A stretch of 64,000 bases of DNA from Apricaphanius iberus (taxonomy: Eukaryota; Chordata; Actinopteri; Cyprinodontiformes; Aphaniidae): positions 868,001 through 932,000 of the forward strand of contig JAPXFQ010002467.1 in assembly GCA_028564705.1 (NCBI GenBank). Direction: 5' to 3'. The position numbers were made by a program, and so were the translations under genes. Shown here piece after piece: positions 39,501 through 51,500 of this stretch. Below the pieces are notes generated by a model that worked only from the letters and a program-made list of their open reading frames with translations, did no database searches and was not told the DNA's origin. Each line of letters starts with the position of its first letter. Position 1 is the stretch's first letter.

Positions 39501-42500
39501 GTGCGTCCATTGATACCAAAAATAAAACTGAATGTGAAGTTTCCCCTTGACGCTTTTAAAGAAAACAGCCCCAGGTCTGCTTTATTCGTTCAGTGAAAAC
39601 CAAAGCTTTCTATCTCGTCTAATATTTGAAACAGCTCAGCCCCTACAACTACGAGCGGATTGAAGTGGTGCTGAAGATCATACAGGCTGCAGATGAGAAC
39701 GTAGCTGCCTTCTCCATCAGTCAGGTGAAAGCAAAAGGCTCATTTTTAATTTCTTAAATTAAAAAATTTTTTCCTTTGGGTTCAGTTTTACTCACCGTGA
39801 ACATTTGTATGTGATTTTAAAGGCAATGGGCCTCCTTCAGCACCTGAAGTCCTACAAGAGAGTTTCTCCTCCCTCAGATGTGGAGAACACCTATCTTCTG
39901 GAAAACAGTCTTCTTCCAAACCCCTTGTCCAACAGCCGGCTGCCTTTCCACCTTCTCATGCAGACCAAACATTTCTGGAAGATTATCTGTGAGCTCACCT
40001 CTTCTGCTTCCAGTTTCATCCTTTTTTTCTTTTCTTTTTTTAGATTCTCATAACTGTAAGTCATTTAAGACAGGCATGTGTCCAATATTTAACTCTAAAT
40101 TAGAGGGGAACAGAAGCTGTTTTTGTCATCTATGGCTTGCTACTTATAGCCTTAATAAAGTCCTGATCAGATTCTCTACAGATAAATTATCCTGTGTTTT
40201 TTTGTGTGTGTAAAGCATAGGAATAAAAAGTATTTTTCTGTTTCTAGCTCCTGAGCTCAGTGAAGAGACATTTCCCACACTTCTACTGATTAGCAAACTG
40301 ATGAAGGTACGTCTCCAAAATAGAATCTAATTGCAGGATTCCTTCATTGTCTGAAAGCTACCTCTACATCCTCAAATTATTCATCCATCCATTTGGGAAT
40401 TCTTCTATTGTTTGTTTCTCTTTCCATTCTACTGTTCCTCTAAATGTCTGGCCGTCCACTCATCCATCATTCTGTCTATCTATGCAGTTTTTTTCGTTTG
40501 TCCATTTTTTTGTACGTCATCCATCTATCGTTTTGTTAATTATCCATTTATCCAACCTTTTGTTAGTACCTCGATCCATTTCTGTCTGTTCATCAAGTTG
40601 TCTTTTTTTTTTTTACATTTCACCACTCCTCCACTGGTTTGTTAATCCATCCAACTTTCCTTCCGTTTGTCAAACCTTTGGCATCTCTCCATTTGTCCAT
40701 CCGTCATTCTTTCCTACCTACCTTTCAGGGTGTCATTTTTCCAGGTTCCTATTTAAAGCCTGACCACTGTAGAAAAATCAGTCATTGGATCACAATAAAG
40801 TTTTGTATTTAAAAAAAAAAAGGAAATCATTTGGACATTAAATATTTGCATGAACACTTTAATTCACTGTAACCCTCCCTCTTGTTACCAGGTCAGCCTT
40901 GATAAGCTTTACATGTCAGCAGCAAACCACGTGTTTGAGAAGAAGATGAAACCTGTGATCCTGGAGCAAAGGAAAAAGGGTCAAGGTCACAGCTACAATA
41001 AGGAGACTCTGAAGGTGGCCAAGACCATGATGAAATACATCCAGTGCATACAGAGCTTAGAGTGGGCTGCAGCCACGGCCCATAAGATAACACAGGAACT
41101 TCCACCAGGTCCGAGTTGCGTATGAGGCATTGCCCAGTTTGGTTGTACAAGCATCTAACTTTTACCTGCTTTTCCAAAGGAATGGAGAAGACGCAGTCTC
41201 TTCGGTTCTGTTTGGGTGTGGGAGAGGCGTGGCTTAAAGATCCAAATCTTGAGGTCTGTGTTACATTTTCTGTCTCTAGATTTATTATCAGGTTCTTGAT
41301 GATGTTTGAAGTATTTACAGAAGGAGACAAACTTGTTGGCATCCCTGGATAAAGATGTGTAAAGGTCTTAAAAAGCCCTTGTCTTTTAGCTTTTGTCCCC
41401 TACTCAGGACAAAGATGCATTTTTATCTTAAGAACAGCACGGTAAGGGAAGAAACAATCCCCTAAAGCTCACTGTAAGAACTGCAGCAAAACATTTCTGT
41501 TCTGGGATCAGAAATTACTTTAACTATAATTGTTAAAGAGCAGCTCACCACCCAACAAGTCCTTACTCCATGATCGAAAAAATGCGGGCAGAAAAAGTGT
41601 TGCTTTGCATATCAGGGAACACACGGGGAGATAGGGCATCATAAGAGCGGCGGTGCTGCAGTGGCACAGACACAGGAAGTGAGAAAAAAGACTGGTTCAC
41701 CAAAGACAGTGTCAGCCCTCATCCTTGGGTATCTCAGTGCAAACACCTAAACCTTATAGAAAACATGTGATTTGAGCAATAGAAGAGAGCGTAGGAATAA
41801 ACCCAGGACTTTTAAGAAAATACCTGTTGTTATTATTACTTCCTGAACGCTTTTCTCCAGAACCTAACTTCCTAATACCTTTTTTATCTTGTAGAGTGAA
41901 TGTTTTATTTGCGTTTCCAGTTAATTGGATAGTTTTTCATAGATGATGCTGAGCGGCTCCTCCCATAATGGTGCACAGATTTCAACCCATTGCAACAGCA
42001 GAGTCCAGAATGTAAATAAGAATGAAATCAGACCAAAACAACATTAATCTCACATAGCTTTATATCATTTATGGTTTAAGAGTCACAGACTGCAATTTCA
42101 GACTGCGGAAATTGGTAGGTAGAGTGGATTTTACGTTATATTAAATTAAAACCAGTTTTAACTCAGAAGTTTATAATTATCGACAAATTATTAATAATTT
42201 GTCTTCTTAGATGTCTTCTAGTAAGAAGAACCACCCACGCACAGCAGTAGTCTCTGCAGCTCCACCCAAACCCAGAATTGGTGAAACGTAATCTGCATCT
42301 CTAAACGAAAACTGAAAATTATTCTGACTTTACCGTCTATTATTATTTAAAAACGTTTGACAACATTGCTCTCTCTCTCCATCTCCAAGGTAGACAATGG
42401 AAGCAGAAAGTGCACACTTCCTTTTAATTATGCATTTCCTCTAAGGTTAGCAGAGTTTATCACTGTATTTTGATGCCAACTGTGAAAATCACAGTGATAT

Positions 42501-45500
42501 TCAGCAATAATGGCTAAGTTCAATGTTGTGCTTGCAAACAAAAGTCCAAACTCCTGTGATTCAAATTCAACAGAAAACAGGAACTTTAAAGGAGCATGAA
42601 CTGAGAAATGAATGAAGCAAAAATAGTGGAGATACCAACGGCAAATGTTTATCGTCCTCCCACTACAAAGCTCCACCTTTAGCTCAGGTTGCATCCAAAA
42701 ACTCCCTCCTCCTCCTCCAAGGCCCATTTTAAGTTTATTTTCATAACTGCTGTTGTCTGTTTTGGTTCCTGTTGTTGAAACATAGGAGAGAGTAAAAATA
42801 CTTGAGAAAACTACCCCGGTTCGTAGAACGAAAGATGGTGTGGAAACGTTCCTGCACTGGGGAAACATCTCTTACGGAGACCTTTTTCCTTTTACTTTCA
42901 CCCTGTGAAAAATTTTGTTTAAATACAACATTTCTACAATGACGATTATTTCCTCACGAAATAATGAAGTCAAGTTAAAAGTTGGATTTTGGAGAGAAAA
43001 ATCGGTCAGTTTATTCCACTGCAATAGCTTGCTTCTTAATTTTTTCACATCTTTACGTGTCATACCAACATCTTCGTTTCCATTTGTGTACAAAAATGTT
43101 CTTCTCGATCGCTTTTGAACTCCTCTCTGTCTCAAACAGGAGGCTGCCCGTGCCCGAGGGGAGACCTTCCTGTCTAAACTGAAGCTTCAGTTTCAGTGTT
43201 CTGCCACTGAGAATATTCTGATAAGCAGTCAGCTGAGCAGCCCGGAGCACCTGAAACTAACCGGCCTGCCCGCCAGGCTCATTATGGCTCTGTACGAGCA
43301 CAGCAGCGTGGAGCAGCGTTACAGAGAGACAGGAGGTCAAACTTTTCCTGGTGAGCCTGCTTTTATTTTCACAGCAGCCTGAAATTAGCAAAGGTTTGAG
43401 TCTGTGGCTTGTTTTTCCATTAATTTACTACTACTGATACTTTTTTTTTTACTGTCTCAGACATACATGCTGCTGTGAGGGAAATTGCCGCAATCAACAA
43501 TGTGGATCTTGCGAAAATCCGTAACATGCTGTTAGAAAAATGGATCTGCAAAACAGGCCCAGCTGTAACCAAGGTCTGTCAGACTTTGACTGTTTTAAAA
43601 CATTCTTTTAAAAACTACTTTGTATCTGTGCTATTCAAATGAATTTTTTCTGTTTCTTTTTTTGTCTATTTTTTACCATTTAATCAAAGGAAATAGGAAA
43701 TCAGGACTGCGTGAACAACATTGAGGAGGATCTAGATTTAATGAGGTAATTATTGCAGTGGCTTTCCTGCAGCACTGGCTCGGGAAATTATAAAAAAAAA
43801 AAAATTTTAAGAAGTAAAAAAATGTTGTAATTATCTAGACCAGGGGTGTCTAAAGTGCGGCCCGGGGGCCATTTACGGCTCTTGGACTGATTTTGCATGG
43901 CCCTTGACCACCTTTTGAGATTGGTACATTCTGTATTTAGCACCGCGACACAAATGATTGATGCATATCGAGACTTTCTTTTATTAGGACATCATTTTTG
44001 TTGACAATTTAAAATGATTAGGAAATGTTCCATAGAACAAAACAAATTATTCATCTTTAAACAATCCTATTTTTTTGCTTCTTTTTAATATCATGGCGTA
44101 ACAGAAAAGCAGACATAGAGACAACCAAGCATAGCTAAAAGTAACACATATTCTAAAAGAGAGAGTGACCCAAACTATTATTTCTGCTTAGAAAAACAGA
44201 TTTTTACTTTAAAATGATCCCTTCTAAAAGATTTGAAAACTTAATAATTTATTTTCAAAAGACAAACCTTAAAAGCCCTGTGTTTTGAATCTATAATTCT
44301 TTAAAAATCCCTTTTCTACAACAATTCCTACTTTATTTGTTTCATTAAAATGTTACATGTGTAATTTATTGTTGTCCTTGGGCACTTTCGACTTGATGAA
44401 TTTGGCCCATGTAGAAAAGTTAGGACATCTCTGATCTAGACCATCACACCCTCCTGACTACCAGCAACAAAACTGCTGCCAAATCCTTTTTTAACTTTCC
44501 CATTTTTTAGGAATGTGATTAGTTAGAAAGTTAGAAAGTTTTCTAAGTTATGATGCGTCCAATCCAGTGGGAACTGAAACTGGACTTAGATGCCAATCAT
44601 TAAATTCCAAAGGAGAATACCAAAAAGTTCAAATACAAATGAGTGACAGTATTAAATAGCAGTTTTACTTTAATGCTACCAGAAAGACTTTTAAGAGAGA
44701 CTGTTATCACTTTTTGGTACATTTAGGCTGGAATGTTGATGTATTTCTAATTTACAGACTTTGTCTAACCACCATTACCAATGCTTCCTTATTTTCCTCT
44801 TAAAGGGCTCATCCTCTATAATGTTGCATTGTTTTATCTGATGACCTTTAGAGTTCCAGTGCCTTTTGCAGAGCGTCAAGGAAGTAGATTGTGGCAAAGA
44901 ACCTGTAAAAGTACAGCTTGGTGATTCAGGGGACAGCTTCTACCAGTTGAAGCATGATTTGTTCTCCACTGCCGTATCCTTCTGGGACTCTGAAGGTGGT
45001 CTATCCTTGGTGAACCACAAAATCTACAACCAGGCCCTCTGGTGCAGCCAAGACAAACACCTTCAATATAATTAGTGAAGTTTACGGTACATACTGGCGC
45101 ACTGGACATCGAACAGTAAAAGGAATTATTTACCCTGTTCTAGACAGAATCACATTGTACTCATGTATCCTTGCTTTACTTTGGTAAAATATTGGTCAAT
45201 ATTATTACATTAGTTCAGAAACTACTTTAGTATGTTCTTAAGAGACTCATATGAAATAAAACCAAACATAAAGTCTAAATTAGCTATTAAATATTAAAAA
45301 GGAATAATTTTCATCTTAACAGAAAGTGTGCTAGCAGTAATGGACATCAGTTCCTTGAAAGAAAGAGAGCCCTACTCTTACACATGGTGTCTTTCAAAAG
45401 CTCTAAATTTCTTCTTGAGATCACAGAAATATTTATTGCAGTGGTATAAAACTGGTAGGAGACATTTTGGTTTACAAATGTCTTCCACAGAGGAAAAATT

Positions 45501-48500
45501 GAACTATGGGTAGTCAGGAGGATGTCTTGGTCAATCTGTGGCATTTCTTCGTATATGATGGTCAGAAAACTAGGTTAGCAGTGACAGGATGCATTGGCGA
45601 GCAGCTTCATTGCTCTACTCATCTTGCACCTGCAAACTTACAGCTGATAGCACTCCCAGCCTGCAGCATGTTCATACCTAGTCATAGCAGAACAAGGGTG
45701 CAGAATTAACTTTCATGGTTAATGCACAAGTATTCCATTAATAACTTGAAAATAAAAGGAGGGACATCTGCAGAGATAACTGTACACATGCAAAAGGTAT
45801 TACGATGTGGCGACTGTCTTGCATAAAGAGAAGGGTTAAAGTCATTAAATAGAGTTTGTTTACAGAGCATTTAGTTCAGCCTCAGGGAGTCCAGTGATTA
45901 GTCCAACATCAATATAAAAACATTATTTGGGTCTGGAAAGGTCTGGAAAAAAAACCTGGATAACTCCACTCATGAACATCCTCCTTTAAACACAGCCTTG
46001 CAAAGACTGGCCTTAAAAGTACAATAATACAGATAAAATCTGTATAAAATTATGGATAATAAATGATGTGATCAAGAGCTTGAACACTTTCTTTTCCTTT
46101 TTTTGGATGTTTGACTCATTTAGGGTGGTCTACATGCTGCAGTCCTACCCTGAGGAGGATGCAGTCCGTCTTCTCAACCCTATTCTTTTTGCCGAAACCT
46201 GGGTAAGTTTAAAAAAAACTACACTTCTGAATCAAGAAAGCTTTTCCTGTGAAAGTGACTCTGGATGAACTCATGAGCTCCGTAGTTAAAGCAGTTTTTT
46301 TTTTCATTAGAATTCTTGAACAGGTAAAACCTTACACTGTTTTTCTAACCAAATAAAACGAGTACATCCAAGTTTTTTATGTGCCATTATACTGAGAGAG
46401 CTTTTGAAACATAAATACATACAATAGGAAACTGAATTGTTTTTCAGTTTGTGGTCTGATGTTGTCCTAACAAGAAAAAGCTAAATTAACTTTCTTATCC
46501 ACCGGTTCCTAACGATTGTTTGAAAGAGACAGTTTAAATCAGTTTTTACTTGTATGTTGGAATATCCATATTTAAAGTTGTAAAACTTGACAAAAAGATC
46601 CCAAAAAAGTTTGGATCGTAGAAGGAAGGTACTGGTAAAGGGTTTCTCTGGACTGAAAATCCAACATGGCTGTCTTTCCTCTAAAAATGAGTGATAGCTG
46701 CAGGAAAACTGAAAAGTAATAAATATATTTATATCCTGCCCTCTTTTTTTCTTCTATCCCTAAATAAAATGTATTGTAAGGAAAAGCTGCCGCCTAATTT
46801 GGTTATCACAGCAACTACATGTAATCATATTTTTTAATTTACTGATATTTATTGATGCTCTCATGTAACCAACGGTGAAGTAAATTGTTGTCACAATCCT
46901 GGCAATAATTTCATTTTTTTTCTTTCTCCAGACGTTAAAATAAATAACAATTCTGTTCACCATGGGGCATTTTTGACAATCACGTCACGATAATTTCCCA
47001 TCCTGACTGAATTTTTTCCATACATTTTCTTCAGTCAAAGCTTAACATTTTTCAGTATTCTGCTGTTTTTGAAAAATATTTTATTTATTCATCCATATTT
47101 ATTTTATTTGCCTTTTTGTCCATGTGTTTCATTCATTTATTACTTTAGTGAGTCCTTTACAACACAACCGAACAAACAGCCAAAGTGCTTTAAAAGAGTC
47201 TAGTTATTTCTGCTCTTCTTTTGCTCGTTTATGTTTTTAATCTAAATAAATTTTCGTAGGTAACTTCTTCCTCTATGTTCAGCACTTTGGGACTGTAAAT
47301 AATTGTTTGTAAATTTTCTGTATGAATGAATGTTGCCTTTATATTTAAAAATGCTTTCTGTAGCCGCTCAGCTCTTCTGGACCTCGCCTGACGTTCTGCC
47401 ACCGGACTCGAGTTCTGCTCTGCCTCATCCGCCTCGCTGATGCAGAAACTCTGGAGGCTCAGCTACAGATCCCAAGGAGCAAGTTTAAGTGAGAGACCAG
47501 AGAATGTGTAAACTGCAGTTTTCATATCAGAGGATGAGTTGGCTTGAATATCCTGCGTTTTGTGTTCTCGTGCAGATATTATCTGAAGTCTTACATCTTC
47601 GTGTCGCAACTGGAGGCATTAAATATCCCGTACACTGTGCAGTCCTTCCTCAGCAGTCCCAAAGATGGCTTGGTTAAAGGGCTATGGAAGAACCACAGTC
47701 ATGAGCCACAGGTCTGTTCTGGCACAAAACATTAGATCCACTAAGTTAGGTCACTGACATGCAGGTCAAGTGATTCTAAAGTGGTTCTGCTTGTTCCAGG
47801 CTGTACGTCTGGTAGCTGACCTGTGTCTGGAGTACCAGGTATACGATCCTCAGCTGTGGAACAGTCTGCTCCAAAAGCTGTTGGGCTTCAACTTGGTGAG
47901 GGCTCTTGAACAGGATTGTCTTTTATTACCAAGCACTGCGTTTCAGTTTTTAAAGATAATTAAGTGGATGAGCTGTTAAATGCCTTCAAGGGAAAATAAC
48001 AATCTCTCGTTTAGATTTAAAACTTGTGGGTGTGCATCTGCTTCCTTCTGCAGGTAAGCCACCTTCAGAAGGTCCTGGAGGCAATTGTGGCAGTACCAGC
48101 TTTATGGGAGGTATTTTTACACCTACTCTATTTGTGTTACCATTTGAAAAAGAAGTATAATACCTATGTTATTTATGATTCACTTATTAAAAACTACAAC
48201 AACAAAAAACGTTGAAACCGGTAAGACTTTTTTTAAGGGCGGGAGTCATTCTGATCGACGGATATCCTGTTGAAGCGAGCGTGGAGCTAAAAATAAAGGC
48301 GAAATAAAACCCCTTTAGCTAACACCACAGCTGCAGAGGATGTGGTCTTAACAAAGACGGACTTAAAGTTATATGTTTTATATCCAGATTTCCAGTTTCT
48401 CCAGGACTTGGAGGAGTATGATCTTGGCACCTTTTGTCTCAGGTACGACATCTATAACACTAAAACATATCGCTTTATGTCGCTTTTATATAGTAATACT

Positions 48501-51500
48501 GACCTGTATCATTTAGACCCTGCCATTATAGGGAAAGTTCAGGTTTCTTTCAAACTGGACCTTATTTATACCATGCATGACATTCATTTACTCACCCAAA
48601 CAAGTTTGGAGCCACGTGGAGTCTTTGAGGAGATCTTTATATCAAGTCGCTATCAGCATTTCTCTATATAATGAGGGCACGCAAGTGTCGCCTCTAAATA
48701 AGGCATTTTTTGCCACAAAACTCCTTCATTGAACCCAGTGCTTCTCAAATGTTGGGGTCCGCCCCCTGGGGGGGCACAGAGGAGTAGCCGGGGGACAACA
48801 GTGCTCAAACTTATCAACAGGCTGCCTGTTCAGCCCAGCAGAAGAAGTCTACACAGAGAGTTGAGGGTGCTGTAAACTAGAGGGTGACACGTCGCTCCCG
48901 TACCGATCCCAAAAAATACTCCCGTCACGTCCCGTTCACGTGACAGCCCCCCCCAAAAAAATCTTGTCCCGAAAAAATCCCGAGAGAAAGACTCCCGACC
49001 CGAATCCCGTAGATTAGTAATTTACCTCCTATGCCCCCCCCCCCCCTTTCAACCATAGCCTAGCACAGTATCAAAGATCATCTATTTAGCTTTATCCGCC
49101 ATCTTTAACTATATCCTGCATTCTCGTTGTTTGGCCACCTTACCACGTCATGAATAGACTCGACTCGTCTGACTACCAAACTATTAAGATGCACGCATTT
49201 TCAGTCGGATATCATATGTTTACCAGTTTATCCAGGTGGTATAGCAACAACATTGCAGTTTCACTTTTGGTGCGTGCAGTGTAGTAGACCCGATGGACTT
49301 CAACTAAAGATTGCGATCTGTCAGATTGCATTTTGCAGCGGAGTTAATAACCACACACATTGGCCTAGCGTCATATCTTTAAAGCTAATTACCTGATATC
49401 TGAAAAGATAAATGTAAAAAAAAAAAAAATTATAATTTCCGGTTTCCCGCCCGATCCCATGGATTATTTCCTGCCCCGTCCCCATTACGTTACTAACAGT
49501 GAAATTGACTTCCGTCCCGCGGGAATCCCGCAGGAATCTCGTGACCCATGGGAATCCTGAAAAATTGTCACCCTCTACTGTAAACCACGGTATGGTAAAG
49601 GTAGAGTGAATCACGGAATTGAAATTTTTTTTAAAAATGGATTACACAATTAAACGTTTTACCTGTAGTGATTTGGCGGCTCCTGCTCTTGTGAGGCTGC
49701 CTGTTTTTAATGGCCGTTTCAGCCCTCCTATCCATGCTAGCAGTCTAAATCTGCAAAACATAGCAAGAAAACACACAGAGATGCAGAAACACCCCACCCA
49801 CCCAAACAAGTTGTCGCTTAGCCTTAGGGTCAGAGATGTTTATGAATCGGGAGAACAATCTTTCTATGAGTTCTGTAAGCCAAAGGTGACGAACAGTGTC
49901 GCAGGGTCATATTTGAAACGAGGGGAAACAAGCTGTAGGGGAAAAAATGCAAACGGAGCACAGCAGAAAGAATGCTAAACATAAAAACACTGACCTACAT
50001 ACGAAATGTAAGTAATACATATATTTACTGTTTCCAGGTCTCTGAGTCTTGATTTGGTGGTGAGATCTTCTTTTGTAATATGAAAAATATGAGATTCCTC
50101 ATTTTGCACATAGGATGTTTTAGTTCTTTAAAAATGAGGGGAAATGCTTGAACCACAGCACAGTTACATTTGTGGAAAAAAAAATGTGAATAACAGTAAA
50201 TGTGGATCTATTTATCTATTTGGTAAATTGTTTTCAATCACCATAATTAGCCTACACACTTTTTTTGTTTAGTAAATATGATTAGAATGGAAAAAAATAG
50301 TATTTAGATAAATCTAAAAATGGAAAAAGTGGAACTTAAATTCTGTTTTCTAGGGGGGGCATGGCTGAAAATAATTGAGAAACACTGATTTAACCAATGT
50401 TTTGTTATTCATAGCTACTACTATTCCCCTTGGAGTTTGGGACGTCTCGGAAGTGCTTCTTCAATTCAGTTTTCAATTCAGTTTATTTATATAGCACCGT
50501 TTCACAACAGATGTCATCTCAAGGCACTTTACAAGAAGAGTTATTACAATACAATGTTTAATGTAGAAATTAGAGAACCACAGAAGATTGCGTCGTGTAA
50601 TTCTCAGCAATCCCTCACACTGAGCAAGCACGAAGCGACAGTGGAAAGGAAAAACTCCCTTTTAACAGGAAGAAACCTCCGGCAGAACCAGGCTCAGCAC
50701 AAGCAGTCATCTGCCGAGACCGTCTGTGGTTTGGAGAATACATAACAGAGATACAGAACAGAGACACAGAAAGAGCAACAGAACTGATGCAGAAGTTTGT
50801 TGCAGGACGTGGAGAACTTTCCGTCACTGCAATGCCATCTTAGTCAGGGTCGTCAAGCAGGGCGGGTCAGGAGCACCTACTATAAGAAGAGACTAAGAGA
50901 AAACAGGTTAGCGCTTGAATTGACAGCACATCATGCAGTTAGGGAGAAGTAGGAGAGAAAGTAGGAACAGACCCTAATAATGTCTATAGCCTAAAGCAGC
51001 ATAGCTACTAACATTAACCTGTCTCCTAGCTACCAGGAGACCTAGCTACTAACACTTTCTACCTGGCTTACATTAACCTATCTCTACCTAGCTACACTAC
51101 CTCTTCCTACTGTATCTCTTCCTAGCTTTTGACACTCTACCTGACTACTAACATTAACCTGTCTCCTAGCTACTAGGAGACCTAGCTGCTAACACTCTCT
51201 ACTTGGCTTACATTAATCTATCTCTACGTAGCTACTCTACCTCTTCATATCCCTTCCTAGCTTTTGACACTCTACCTGGCTACTAACATTAACCTGTCTC
51301 TTCCTAGCTACCTCTCTAAACTGTCTCTAACTGCCTATTAAGATATCTCTAACTGTAAGCTTTGTCAAGGAGAAAGGTTTTAAGCCTAGTTTTAAAGATA
51401 TACAAATTGTCTGCTTCACGAACCAACCCTGGGAGCCTAAAACAGGGGAAATGTGATATCTTCTTTTAATATTCATCAGAATCCTAGCAGCGGCATTTTG

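Noticed and set aside
40347..40763. 138-codon frame rich in Ser, Phe and Pro
   Set aside because: It runs across the degenerate CCAT/TTTG simple repeat in a kntc1 intron and has no protein-like motif.
42428..42868. 146-codon minus-strand frame in kntc1 intron 46
   Set aside because: No homology that I recognise, no splice context, and a composition typical of intron sequence.
49619..49978. 119-codon frame inside the outer hAT
   Set aside because: It lacks hAT transposase motifs (no dimerisation block, no zinc finger); at most a decayed piece.
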